Of a DNA stretch of 64,000 bases, positions 17,194 to 25,827 are shown in pieces. How positions within the stretch are numbered: the stretch's first letter is position 1; every line of letters begins with the position of its first letter. Made by a program: the position numbers and the translations under genes. Origin of the DNA: Pleomorphomonas koreensis DSM 23070 (lineage in GTDB: Bacteria; Pseudomonadota; Alphaproteobacteria; Rhizobiales; Pleomorphomonadaceae); NCBI RefSeq assembly GCF_000425185.1, contig NZ_AULH01000012.1, positions 116,243-180,242 on the forward strand. Reading direction: 5' to 3'. A model generated the notes under the pieces. It was not told where the DNA came from, ran no database searches, and saw only the letters and a program-made list of their open reading frames with translations.

Positions 17194-18081
17194 ATGGCGC
17201 TCCACGTCGTCGGCAACGCCTGCGTCGACACCACCTTCTACCTCGACCGCCTGCCGCGCCCCGGCGAGACGGTGAACGCCGTCTCGACGCGGCGCGGCGT
17301 CGGCGGCAAGGGGGCCAACCAGGCGGTGGCGGCGGCGCGGACGGGAGCCGAGGTGATCCTGCGCGCCGCGCTCGGGGCCGACGCCGAGGCGGATGTCGTG
17401 CGCGCGACGCTCTTCGGCGAACTACCGCTCGACGGGCTGGTGACGCTCGACACATCCACCGACCGCTCGTCGATCCTGGTCGATGGCGATGGAGAGAACA
17501 TCATCGTCACGGCGGCGGAATGCGCCTCGGCCTTCGATCCGTCGGCCGATCTGGCGGCGCTTGCGGCCGGCGACCACCTGCTGATGCAGGGCAATCTTCG
17601 GCCGGACGTAACCAGGGCTTGTCTGGACGCGGCCCGTGCCAAGGGCGCCGTCACCATCCTCAACCCCAGCCCGCTCGGCGCGGCGCTGCCGGAGGCCGAT
17701 GTCGTCATCGTCAACGCCGTCGAGGCCGAAGCGCTGACCGGCCTCGCCGATCCGGCCGAGGCGGCCCGCCGCCTGTCGCGGGACGGCGCGGCAAGCATCG
17801 TCGTGACGCTCGGCGCCCGCGGCGCCTGGCTGCACGAGCCGGGCGGGGCGAGGCTGCTGCCGGCGCCGGCGGTGACGGCGATCGACACCAGCGGCGCCGG
17901 CGACGTGCTGGCCGGCGTCATCGCCGGCTGTCTCGCCCGGGGACTGCCGCTCGCCGCCGCCGCGAGGGTGGGCGTCGAGGCCGCCGCCGTCGCCGTCACC
18001 CGTCGCGGCACGCTCGCCGCCTGCCCGAGCCGGACGGAAATCGCCGCGCTGATCGGCCGCATATCGAGGGACCCATCATGA
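17194..18081 (+). CDS. PfkB-family (ribokinase-like) carbohydrate kinase
   Basis: A 295-residue sugar kinase. The N-terminal sugar-binding half has GNACVDTTFYLDRLPRPGETV and RRGVGGKGANQAVAAAR; the C-terminal signature IDTSGAGDVLAGVIAG (230-245) contains the anion hole and catalytic base Asp237. It should phosphorylate the sugar released by the preceding hydrolase. Its stop overlaps the BtpA-like gene start by four bases (ATGA). The gene follows the ThuA-like gene by 3 bases, so the whole segment is one transcript. The substrate is not readable from sequence. Confidence 0.92.
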   Translation: MALHVVGNACVDTTFYLDRLPRPGETVNAVSTRRGVGGKGANQAVAAARTGAEVILRAALGADAEADVVRATLFGELPLDGLVTLDTSTDRSSILVDGDGENIIVTAAECASAFDPSADLAALAAGDHLLMQGNLRPDVTRACLDAARAKGAVTILNPSPLGAALPEADVVIVNAVEAEALTGLADPAEAARRLSRDGAASIVVTLGARGAWLHEPGGARLLPAPAVTAIDTSGAGDVLAGVIAGCLARGLPLAAAARVGVEAAAVAVTRRGTLAACPSRTEIAALIGRISRDPS

Positions 18082-18920
18082 CCGAAGCCGCAACCCCGGT
18101 CGGCCAGACCGCCGGCGACGCCCTTCTCAAGCTGTTCGGCCGGACCAAGGTGGTGATCGGCGTCGTCCATCTGGCGCCGCTGCCCGGCGCGCCGCGCCAT
18201 GACGGCGGCGCCGTCGAGGCGATCTACCAGCGCGGCCTCTCCGACGCCCGCGCCTATCTCGCCGGCGGCTGCGACGGCGTCATCGTCGAGAACCATGGCG
18301 ACGTGCCCTTCTCCAAACCCGACGACATCGGCCCGGAGACCGCCGCCCACATGGCGGTGGTGGCCGACCGCATCCGCCGCGAGTTCGGCAAGCCGATCGG
18401 CATCAACGTGCTCGCCAACGCCGCCATCCCGGCGCTGGCCGTGGCGAGCGCGTCCGGGGCAGGCTTCGTCCGCGTCAACCAGTGGGCCAACGCCTATGTC
18501 GCCAACGAGGGCTTCGTCGAGGGCGAGGCGGCGCGCGCCATGCGCTACCGCGCCCGCCTCCGGGCGAGCGGCGTGCGCATCTTCGCCGACGCCCACGTCA
18601 AGCACGGCGCCCACGCCATCGTCGCCGACCGGCCGGTCGAGGAGCTGGTGCGCGACCTCGCCTTCTTCGACGCCGACGCGGTGATCGCCACCGGCCAGCG
18701 CACCGGCCACGCCGCCGACCTCGGCTATATCAGGATGATCAAAGAGGCCTCGCACCTGCCGACGCTGGTCGGCAGCGGCGTCACGCCCGACAACGCCCGC
18801 GACATCCTCGCCATCGTCGACGGCGTCATCGTCGCCAGTGCCCTCAAATACGACGGCGTCTGGTGGAACGAGGTCGAGCCCGACCGCGTCGGGGCCTTCA
18901 TGGCCGGGCTCAGGCCATGA
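18078..18920 (+). CDS. BtpA/SgcQ family TIM-barrel protein
   Basis: A 280-residue protein of the BtpA family: VVIGVVHLAPLPGAPRH near the N-terminus, GGCDGVIVENHGDVPF, PIGINVLANAAIPALAVASASG and a C-terminal LVGSGVTPDNARDIL with DGVIVASALKYDG, the phosphate-binding strand-loop of TIM barrels. E. coli SgcQ in a sugar operon and BtpA in cyanobacteria are the named members; their reactions are not established. The position after a kinase suggests it acts on a phosphorylated sugar, as an aldolase or isomerase would. It is coupled by ATGA overlaps to the genes on both sides. Confidence 0.88.
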   Translation: MTEAATPVGQTAGDALLKLFGRTKVVIGVVHLAPLPGAPRHDGGAVEAIYQRGLSDARAYLAGGCDGVIVENHGDVPFSKPDDIGPETAAHMAVVADRIRREFGKPIGINVLANAAIPALAVASASGAGFVRVNQWANAYVANEGFVEGEAARAMRYRARLRASGVRIFADAHVKHGAHAIVADRPVEELVRDLAFFDADAVIATGQRTGHAADLGYIRMIKEASHLPTLVGSGVTPDNARDILAIVDGVIVASALKYDGVWWNEVEPDRVGAFMAGLRP

Positions 18921-20173
18921 CCGGTTTCCCGGCCATCGACGGCAGGCGCCTGCTCGCCCGGCTCGACGCCTTCGCGGCGATCGGCGCCACGCCGGCCGGC
19001 GGCGTCAACCGGCCGGCGCTGAGCGAAGCCGACCGGGCGGCGCGGGCGCTGCTCGCCGATCTCGGCGCGGCGCGCGGCTTCTCGCTGTTCCAGGACGCGG
19101 CCGCCAACCTGTTCCTGCGCCGGGCCGGCGCCGATGACCGCCGGCCGCCGTTCCTGATCGGCAGCCATCTCGATAGCCAGCCGACCGGCGGCCGCTTCGA
19201 CGGCGCGCTCGGCACGCTCGCCGCGCTGGAGGTGCTGGAGACGCTGGAGGATCGCGGCATCGTCACCGCCGGGCCGGTCGAGCTGGTCGCCTGGACCAAC
19301 GAGGAGGGCAGCCGCTTCGCGCCTGGCGCCTTCGGCTCGCAGTCCGCCGCCGCTGGCGCCCTGCCGGCCGGCTGGCCGGAGACGGTCGGCAGCGACGGCG
19401 CCCGCCTCGGCGACGAGCTGGCCGCCACGCTGGCCGCCTTGCCGCAGGCGGCGATGCGGCCGCTCGGCGGCCCGTTCGCCGGCTATCTCGAACTGCACAT
19501 CGAGCAGGGCCCGCTGCTCGAACGCGAGGGCGCGCTGATCGGCGTCGTCGAGGGCATCCAGGGCACCCGCTGGCTGGAGGTCGCCATCGAGGGGCAGGTG
19601 GCGCACGCCGGCACCACGCCGCTCGCCGACCGTCGCGACGCCATGGCGGCGGCCGCCGCCGTCATCACCCGGCTGCAAACGACTGTGATGCCGGCCGACG
19701 CCGATGCGCGCCTCACCGTCGGACGCCTGACGATCGCCCCCGGCGCCGTCAACGTCATTCCCGGCGAAGTGGCCTTCTCGATCGATCTCCGCCATCCGAG
19801 CGGCGCCGAGATCGACCGGCTGGAAGCCGAAATAACCGCGCTGGCGGCCCGTATCGCCGCGGCCGGCGGCTGCCGCGCCTCGGTGCGGCGAAGCATGGAC
19901 GTGGCGCCGGCCCGCTTCGACCGGCGTCTGGTCGGCATCGTCGAGGGCGCGGCGGAGCGGCGCGGCTTTGCGAGCCGGCGCCTGTTCTCCGGCGCCTTTC
20001 ACGACGCGCTGTTCATGGCCCGCCTCGGCCCGGCGGCGATGGTCTTCGTGCCCTGCCGCGCCGGCCTCAGCCACAATGAGGCGGAATATGTCGAGCCGCA
20101 TCAGGCGATTGCCGGCGCGCAGGTTTTGTGCGACGCCACGCTGGAAGCCGTGGCGGCCTCCGTCGCGGCCTGA
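18917..20173 (+). CDS. M20-family Zn-dependent amidohydrolase (carbamoylase/hydantoinase-like)
   Basis: A 418-residue metal peptidase-fold hydrolase of the N-carbamoyl-amino-acid hydrolase / allantoate amidohydrolase group. The first metal His84 is in IGSHLDSQPTGG, bridging Asp95 in RFDGALG, and the Glu pair 129/130 in AWTNEEGSRF. LELHIEQGPLLE, QVAHAGTTPLADRRDA and the C-terminal SGAFHDALFMA and CRAGLSHNEAEYV complete the family pattern. It starts inside the stop of the BtpA-like gene. It points to cleavage of a carbamoyl, ureido or acyl-amide bond in the pathway. It is the last gene of the operon. Confidence 0.9.
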   Translation: MTGFPAIDGRRLLARLDAFAAIGATPAGGVNRPALSEADRAARALLADLGAARGFSLFQDAAANLFLRRAGADDRRPPFLIGSHLDSQPTGGRFDGALGTLAALEVLETLEDRGIVTAGPVELVAWTNEEGSRFAPGAFGSQSAAAGALPAGWPETVGSDGARLGDELAATLAALPQAAMRPLGGPFAGYLELHIEQGPLLEREGALIGVVEGIQGTRWLEVAIEGQVAHAGTTPLADRRDAMAAAAAVITRLQTTVMPADADARLTVGRLTIAPGAVNVIPGEVAFSIDLRHPSGAEIDRLEAEITALAARIAAAGGCRASVRRSMDVAPARFDRRLVGIVEGAAERRGFASRRLFSGAFHDALFMARLGPAAMVFVPCRAGLSHNEAEYVEPHQAIAGAQVLCDATLEAVAASVAA

Positions 20174-20196
20174 TCCCATCGGAGAGGGAAGGCCCG

Positions 20197-20676
20197 ATGA
20201 CCGATGATCCCCTGGCGGACCTGCTTCCGGCGATCCAGCGGCTGCTGCCGGGCAGCGAGAGGGTCGCGGAGGATGCGCCCGACACGGCTTTCGGCGGGCC
20301 GGGCGCCTATCTGCTCCTTCTGCATCTCGCCGATCCGGTCCGGTTCGCGCGCCACGGCCGGGCGGCGTCGCTGGCCGGCTGGTTCGTCTATGCCGGCAGC
20401 GCCCGCGGCGGCGGCGGCGTCCGCGCCCGGCTCGGGCGGCATTTCCGCCGCAGCAAGCCCGTCCACTGGCACGTCGACGAGCTGACCGTCGCGGCCGACC
20501 GGATGGCCGCGCTCGTCCTGCCGCACGGATCGGAATGCGACATCGTCGATCGCCTGCTGCGGTCGGGACGGTTCGAGCCGGCTTTCCCGCGGTTCGGCAG
20601 CAGCGACTGCCGGCGCTGCCCGGCGCATCTGCTGAAGCCGATGGCCGGCCCCGACGCCCGGCAGGCCGGCGCCTGA
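20197..20676 (+). CDS. DUF123 GIY-YIG-like protein
   Basis: A 159-residue protein with the DUF123 pattern: GAYLLLLHL, then GWFVYAGSARGGGGVRARLGRHFR, corresponding to the GIY-YIG nuclease strand and Arg-bearing helix, KPVHWHVDELT, and a C-terminal FGSSDCRRCPAHLL with paired Cys. The family occurs alone or joined to endonuclease III in archaea and is thought to act on nucleic acid. GGAGAGGGA precedes the ATG at 20197, which I prefer to a longer frame that overlaps the amidohydrolase. It follows the operon by 23 bases but is functionally unrelated, so co-transcription may be read-through. Confidence 0.85.
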   Translation: MTDDPLADLLPAIQRLLPGSERVAEDAPDTAFGGPGAYLLLLHLADPVRFARHGRAASLAGWFVYAGSARGGGGVRARLGRHFRRSKPVHWHVDELTVAADRMAALVLPHGSECDIVDRLLRSGRFEPAFPRFGSSDCRRCPAHLLKPMAGPDARQAGA

Positions 20677-20767
20677 CGCCGCGCCGCCCGCTGCGGCCCG
20701 GACGGAACCGGGTTCGGGGGCGCCGCGTTGCTAACGGAACTCATGCTCCCGTTCTCCGAGTATCGCG

Positions 20768-23122
20768 ATGGCGCAAGACCCACCCTCTTCGATCCCTGCC
20801 GCCCCGAATGCCGGCGAGCAGGGCGATATCGTTCGCCTGGCCGCCTGGCTGATCGTCGCCGCCGCCATCATCGGCGGCCTCTACCTCGGGCAGGGCGTGC
20901 TGATCCCGCTCGCCGTCGCCTTCCTGATCAGCTTCGCGCTCAGCCCGCCGGTGACCTGGCTGAGCCGCCTCGGCCTGCCGCGCGTGCTGTCGGTGGTCGT
21001 CGTCATGCTGATCGCCGGCGTGCTGCTAGCCGGAGTGGGCTTTCTGGTCGGATCCCAGATCAAGTCGCTGAGCGCCCAGTTGCCGACCTATCAGGCCACC
21101 GTCCACGCCAAGCTCGATGACATCCGCAGCCGGATCCGCGCCACCGGCATTCTCGATGCCGTCAAGGAAGAGACCGCTGCCACCGCCGGTCCGGCGGCCG
21201 TGGTCGGGCCGGCGCAGCGCATCGAGGTCGTCCAGCCCTCCGCCTCGCCATTCGAGACGGCCATCGCCTGGCTGGCCCCGGCGCTGGAGCCGATCGCCAC
21301 GGCGGGCATCGTCCTGGTGTTCGTCTTTCTCGCCCTGATCGATCGCAGCGACCTGCGCGACCGGCTGATCCGCCTGATGGGCGGCAACCTGCATCGCTCC
21401 ACCAGCGCGCTGGAGGAGGCGGGCAAGCGCATCTCCAAATACCTGCTGATGCAGGTGGTGGTGAACGTCACCTATGCCATTCCCATGGCGCTCGGCCTGT
21501 GGTTCATCGGCGTGCCCGGCTGGATTCTCTGGGGCGCGCTGGCGGCGCTGATGCGCTTCGTGCCCTACGCCGGGCCGCTGATCTCGGCGATATTCCCGGT
21601 CGCGCTCGCCTTCGCCGTCGATCCCGGCTGGAACATGGTGATCTGGACGGTGGCGCTGATCCTGCTGCTCGAACTGATCAGCAACAACATCGTCGAGCCG
21701 CTGCTCTACGGCACCTCCACCGGCCTGTCGGCCATGTCGCTGATCGCCGCCGCCACCTTCTGGACCGCCCTCTGGGGACCGGTCGGCCTGATCCTCTCCA
21801 CCCCGCTCACCGTCTGCCTGCTGGTGGTTGGCCGCAACCTGCCGCAGCTGCAGTTTCTCGATACGCTGCTCGGCTCGGTGCCGGTGCTGGATGTGCCGAC
21901 GCGCATCTATCAGCGCCTGATCGCCGACGACCCGGACGAGGCCATCGAGATCGTCGAGGAGGCGATCGGCGACGGCAGCGTCGGCGATTTCTACGACGAA
22001 TACGGCATCGAGGTGCTGCGGCGGATCAACGACGACCGCCAGGGCAACGCCCGCGCCGAGCATCGCCTGCGTGTGGCGAGCGGCATGGACCTGCTGCTCG
22101 ACGACCTGCGCGAGGAGTATCCGCCGTCCCTTGCCCCGGATACGCCACCGCGCGTCGCCTGCATCGGCGGCAAGCGGGAGATCGACAGCGTCGCCTGCGA
22201 GATGCTGGTCCATGCCCTGTCGCTCGACGGCCTGCCGGCCGTAGAGCGCCGCGAGGGCGCTGCGACGGCGCGCTATGTCGACAGGCTCGATCTCGACGGC
22301 ATCGAGGTGATCTGCCTCAGCTACTTCAGCCGTCAGCCGGAGTTGTCCGCCCGCACCTTCTGCCGCCGGCTGCGCCGCCGCTGGCCCGGCCGCAAGATCG
22401 TCGTGGCGCTGTGGAACGCGCCCGACGAACTGCTGGAGCCGGACCGGATCGAGGCGATGGGCGCCGACGAGGCGGTCGCCTCGGTGGACGAGGCGATTCA
22501 CCGCATCCGTCTCCTGCTCGCCCCCGAGGAGAAGCTGCGGGCGCAGATGGCCGACACGCCCGACAACGACGCGGAGCGCGTCGCGGCGCTTGAGGCCACC
22601 GGGGTGCTCGACGGCCATGCCCGCGAGGACCTCGACGCGCTGGCCAAGCGCGCCGCCGAGGTGTTCGACGTCAGGTTCGCGGTGATCTCGGCCGTCGGCG
22701 CCGATGCCGAGTTCATCATCGGCCAGAGCATGGAGCTGCCCGGCACGCGCGCCGGCGACGGCACCGACATGATCACCATGCCGCGCGATGAGGCGATCTG
22801 CGACCATGTCGTCGCCTCCGGCGAGACGCTGGTGGTCGACGACACCGAGCGCGATCCCCGCTTTTCCGACCATCCGGCCATCAAGCTGTGGCGCACGCGC
22901 TTCTATGCCGGCGCGCCGCTGACGACGGCCGACGGGCTGGTGCTGGGGGCCTTGTGCCTGCTCGACAGCGAACCGCGCCAGCTGGACGACGAGGAGGTCG
23001 ACCTGCTCGGCACCATGGCCGCCAATGTCGTGTCGGCGATCACCGGCGACGCCGTGGTGGAACCGGAACAGCGGGCCCACGACGAGACCTCCGCGACCGT
23101 CGGCCAGGTGGTTCCCGAGTGA
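20768..23122 (+). CDS. AI-2E family transporter fused to Rossmann-like and GAF sensor domains
   Basis: A 784-residue membrane protein. Residues 1 to about 370 are an AI-2E (UPF0118) transporter with about eight membrane segments: LYLGQGVLIPLAVAFLISFALSP, VVNVTYAIPMALGLWFIGVP, MRFVPYAGPLISAIFPV and NNIVEPLLYG. Residues about 460-590 look like a Rossmann or B12-binding-like fold (VACIGGKREIDSVACEMLVHAL, EVICLSYFSR, GADEAVASVDEAI) without a cobalamin His. Residues about 610-770 are a GAF domain (RFAVISAVGADAEFIIGQ, DEAICDHVVASGETLVVDD, FYAGAPLTTADGLVLGALC). The long cytosolic tail is a sensor or regulator of the transporter. Its substrate is unknown; autoinducer export is proven only for some members. 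Confidence 0.88.
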   Translation: MAQDPPSSIPAAPNAGEQGDIVRLAAWLIVAAAIIGGLYLGQGVLIPLAVAFLISFALSPPVTWLSRLGLPRVLSVVVVMLIAGVLLAGVGFLVGSQIKSLSAQLPTYQATVHAKLDDIRSRIRATGILDAVKEETAATAGPAAVVGPAQRIEVVQPSASPFETAIAWLAPALEPIATAGIVLVFVFLALIDRSDLRDRLIRLMGGNLHRSTSALEEAGKRISKYLLMQVVVNVTYAIPMALGLWFIGVPGWILWGALAALMRFVPYAGPLISAIFPVALAFAVDPGWNMVIWTVALILLLELISNNIVEPLLYGTSTGLSAMSLIAAATFWTALWGPVGLILSTPLTVCLLVVGRNLPQLQFLDTLLGSVPVLDVPTRIYQRLIADDPDEAIEIVEEAIGDGSVGDFYDEYGIEVLRRINDDRQGNARAEHRLRVASGMDLLLDDLREEYPPSLAPDTPPRVACIGGKREIDSVACEMLVHALSLDGLPAVERREGAATARYVDRLDLDGIEVICLSYFSRQPELSARTFCRRLRRRWPGRKIVVALWNAPDELLEPDRIEAMGADEAVASVDEAIHRIRLLLAPEEKLRAQMADTPDNDAERVAALEATGVLDGHAREDLDALAKRAAEVFDVRFAVISAVGADAEFIIGQSMELPGTRAGDGTDMITMPRDEAICDHVVASGETLVVDDTERDPRFSDHPAIKLWRTRFYAGAPLTTADGLVLGALCLLDSEPRQLDDEEVDLLGTMAANVVSAITGDAVVEPEQRAHDETSATVGQVVPE

Positions 23123-23189
23123 GGAACCGACAATCGCCACTTGTCCCGGCCGGCCAGGCCGCCCGCTGCCGCCTCTCACGGAGACCTTG

Positions 23190-24419
23190 ATGTCTGCTTC
23201 CGACGCCGTCACACGCAAGGACGACCTGCGCACCGGCACGCCCTTCTGGGTGCGAACCCCGCACTCGACGGTCAAGGCGAGGCCGCGCCTTGATCGCGAC
23301 CGGTTCGACGTCATCGTCGTCGGCGCCGGCATCAGCGGTGCGCTGGTTGCCGAGGCGCTGACGCGGCAGGGCAGGTCGGTGCTAATCGTCGACCGCCGGC
23401 CGCCGGTGCGCGGCTCCACCCCGGCCTCGACGGCGATGATCCAGCACGAGATCGACGTGCCGCTGACCCGGCTGCGCCGCAAGATCGGCAAGGCGAAGGC
23501 CGATGCGGTCTGGCGGCGCTCGGTCAGGGCGGTAGACGATCTGGTCGATCTTGCGGGCCGGCTGAAGCTCGACTGCCGGATGCGCCGCAAGCCGACCGTC
23601 TTCCTGGCCGGAGACGACATGGCGGCGCGGGCGCTGCGCCGCGAGGCCGAGGCACGCGCCGACATCGGCATCCGCGCCGACTACCTGACGCGGTCCGAAC
23701 TGATCGACCGCTTCGGCATGGACCGGCCGGCGGCCATCCTGTCGCAGGACTCCGCCTCGGCCAACCCGGCGCAACTGGCGGCGGGACTGCTGCGGGCGGC
23801 GCTGGCGCGCGACGCGCGGCTCGTTTCGCCGGTCGAGATCACCGATATGGCCGAGCTGCCCGGCGGCATCGCGCTGGCCACCGCCGCCGGCCAGGTGCTG
23901 GTGGCCGAACACGCCGTCTTCTGCACCGGCTATGAGTATCTTCCGCCCATGAAGACGGCGTCGCAGCGCGTCGTTTCCACCTGGGCGCTGGCCTCAAGGC
24001 CGCTGGCCGGCCTGCTGGGCTGGCTCCTCGACACCAATGTCTGGGAGGCGTCCGACCCCTATCTCTATTTTCGCGCCGACGAATCCGGCCGGATCATCGC
24101 TGGCGGCGAGGACGAGGAAGCGTCCGACGCCAATGCCGATCCGGCGAAGCTCGCCAGGAAGGCCAGGGTGATCGCCGGCAAGCTGGAGGCGCTGACCGGC
24201 ATCCGCATCGGCAAGCCGGCCTACGTCTGGTCGGCGCCGTTCAGCGTCACCGACGACGGCCTGCCGGTGATCGACCGCGTGCCGGGCTACCGGCGGGTGC
24301 TCTCGGTGATGGGCTTCGGCGGCAACGGCATCACCTTCTCGACGATCGCTGCAGAGATCGTCGCCGCCGAGATCGCCGGCCGGCCCGATCCGGACGCCGC
24401 GTTGTTCCGCCGCCGCTGA
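23190..24419 (+). CDS. FAD-dependent oxidoreductase (DAO/glycine oxidase type)
   Basis: A 409-residue DAO-family flavoprotein. The dinucleotide-binding motif is DVIVVGAGISGALVAEAL near residue 40, followed by VLIVDRR ending the second strand. SANPAQLAAGLLRAAL and a C-terminal FGGNGITFSTIAAEIVA bind FAD. ATG 23190 is preferred over a longer frame that overlaps the transporter; it follows GGAG by a few bases. Such enzymes oxidise amines, D-amino acids or glycerol derivatives. The neighbours give no substrate clue: the MsrA gene is convergent, with 8 bases between the stops. Confidence 0.88.
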   Translation: MSASDAVTRKDDLRTGTPFWVRTPHSTVKARPRLDRDRFDVIVVGAGISGALVAEALTRQGRSVLIVDRRPPVRGSTPASTAMIQHEIDVPLTRLRRKIGKAKADAVWRRSVRAVDDLVDLAGRLKLDCRMRRKPTVFLAGDDMAARALRREAEARADIGIRADYLTRSELIDRFGMDRPAAILSQDSASANPAQLAAGLLRAALARDARLVSPVEITDMAELPGGIALATAAGQVLVAEHAVFCTGYEYLPPMKTASQRVVSTWALASRPLAGLLGWLLDTNVWEASDPYLYFRADESGRIIAGGEDEEASDANADPAKLARKARVIAGKLEALTGIRIGKPAYVWSAPFSVTDDGLPVIDRVPGYRRVLSVMGFGGNGITFSTIAAEIVAAEIAGRPDPDAALFRRR

Positions 24420-24427
24420 CGGTCGAT

Positions 24428-25150
24428 TCACCCGGCCGCCGACACCAGCACCGGTTCGGCGCGGTAGCGGTCGTTGAACAACGCCTTGAGGGCGTCGATC
24501 TTCGGCAGGTCGTTGATCACGATATAGGGGTAGTCCGGGTTGAGCGTCAGGAAATCCTGGTGATAGGCCTCGGCCGGATAGAAGCGTTTGCCCGGCTCGA
24601 TGGTGGTGACGATGGCGGCGTCGAACGCATGGGCCTTGTCAAGCTGGGCGATATAGGCCCTGGCGACGCGTGCCTGCGCGTCGGAGGTCGGGAAGATCGT
24701 CGATCGGTATTGCGGGCCGTAGTCGGGACCCTGCCGGTTGAGTTCCGTCGGGTCGTGCGCCACCGAGAAATAGATCCTGAGGATTTCGCCATAGCTGATC
24801 GTCCGCGGATCGAAGGTGACCTTCACCGACTCGGCGTGGCCGGTGGTGCCGGACCCGACCGTCTCGTATTGGGCGGTCGCCGCATCGCCGCCGGCATAGC
24901 CGGAGACGGCGCCGGTAACGCCGGCGACATGCTGGAAGACGCCCTGGACGCCCCAGAAGCAGCCGCCCGCCAGCACGGCGACCTCCGTCGCCGCGGCCGG
25001 ATTAGCCGCCTCGTCGACCACCGGGGCGGGAACGAGCCGTGCCTCCCCGGCCCGTGCCGATGGCATGGCGGTGGCGAAAAGCGCGGCCGCCAGCAGTGCC
25101 GCGGCGCGATGGCGACGATTTGCTCTCCTGGTATCGTTGGCGGGTCTCAT
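24428..25150 (-). CDS. msrA: Secreted peptide-methionine (S)-S-oxide reductase
   Basis: A 240-residue MsrA that reduces S-methionine sulfoxide in oxidised proteins. The active-site GGCFWG puts the catalytic Cys at 64; AGGDAATAQYETVGSGTTGHAE and PTELNRQGPDYGPQYRS are family signatures. A hydrophobic N-terminal stretch AAALLAAALFATAMPSARA after several Arg residues is a signal peptide, so it works outside the cytoplasm. ATG 25150 has GGAGG eight bases upstream and is preferred to ATG 25165. It is followed convergently by the oxidoreductase and lies 51 bases after the MsrB gene, with which it forms a pair repairing both sulfoxide isomers. Confidence 0.95.
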   Translation of the reverse strand: MRPANDTRRANRRHRAAALLAAALFATAMPSARAGEARLVPAPVVDEAANPAAATEVAVLAGGCFWGVQGVFQHVAGVTGAVSGYAGGDAATAQYETVGSGTTGHAESVKVTFDPRTISYGEILRIYFSVAHDPTELNRQGPDYGPQYRSTIFPTSDAQARVARAYIAQLDKAHAFDAAIVTTIEPGKRFYPAEAYHQDFLTLNPDYPYIVINDLPKIDALKALFNDRYRAEPVLVSAAG

Positions 25151-25201
25151 CGTGGCGGCCTCCATTCGGCGAAGGGGGAGGAATGGGCACGCAGTCCGGC
25201 A

Positions 25202-25690
25202 TTACGCCTCGGCGGGTCTGAAGCCCATCGCTAGACCGTTCATGCAATAGCGCAGACCGGTCGGCGGTGGGCCGTCGTCGAAGACATGGCCGAGATGGCC
25301 GCCGCATCGGGCGCAGTGCACCGCCGTCCTGACCATGCCGGCCGAGGTGTCCCGCTCGGTTTCCACCGCTTTTTCGAGCGGCAACCAGAAGCTCGGCCAG
25401 CCGGTGCCGCTGTCGAACTTGGTCGTCGACGGGAACAGGTCGCGCCCGCAGCCGGCGCAGTTGAAGGTGCCGCGCCGATGCTCGTCGTTGAGCGGGCTGC
25501 TGTAGGGCCGCTCCGTGGCGGCCTCGCGCAGCACCGCGTATTGCTCGGCGGTGAGCAGCTTGCGCCACTCGGCCTCGCTGTGCGTCACCGCGAAGGTTCC
25601 GGCAGCCCACGCTCCGGCCGTCCGCCAGCCGAGCAGCGAGGTCGCGATGGCGGCCGAGGCCGCCGATAGCAGGGCGCGTCGCGTCGTCAT
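25202..25690 (-). CDS. msrB: Secreted peptide-methionine (R)-S-oxide reductase
   Basis: A 162-residue MsrB. Zn-binding Cys 78, 81, 126 and 129 (CAGC and CARC), the catalytic Cys149 in LRYCMNG, and FDSGTGWPSFW are all present. The N-terminus MTTRRALLSAASAAIATSLLG has an RR pair before a hydrophobic run and is likely a Tat-type signal. GGGAGGAG precedes ATG 25690. It reduces the R epimer of methionine sulfoxide and precedes msrA in the same leftward unit. The extracytoplasmic location suggests repair of periplasmic proteins after oxidant attack. Confidence 0.95.
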   Translation of the reverse strand: MTTRRALLSAASAAIATSLLGWRTAGAWAAGTFAVTHSEAEWRKLLTAEQYAVLREAATERPYSSPLNDEHRRGTFNCAGCGRDLFPSTTKFDSGTGWPSFWLPLEKAVETERDTSAGMVRTAVHCARCGGHLGHVFDDGPPPTGLRYCMNGLAMGFRPAEA

Positions 25691-25827
25691 GTCGATCTCC
25701 TCCCGTCTCCCTGGCTGCCTGTACAGGATACGCCGCCGTGCCGCCGATGAGGATGCGGCTTGCGTAGATTCACGCATATGTGATGGCCACTGCAAGGCTG
25801 GGCGCCGCCGCTGATGGTCGCCGGCAA

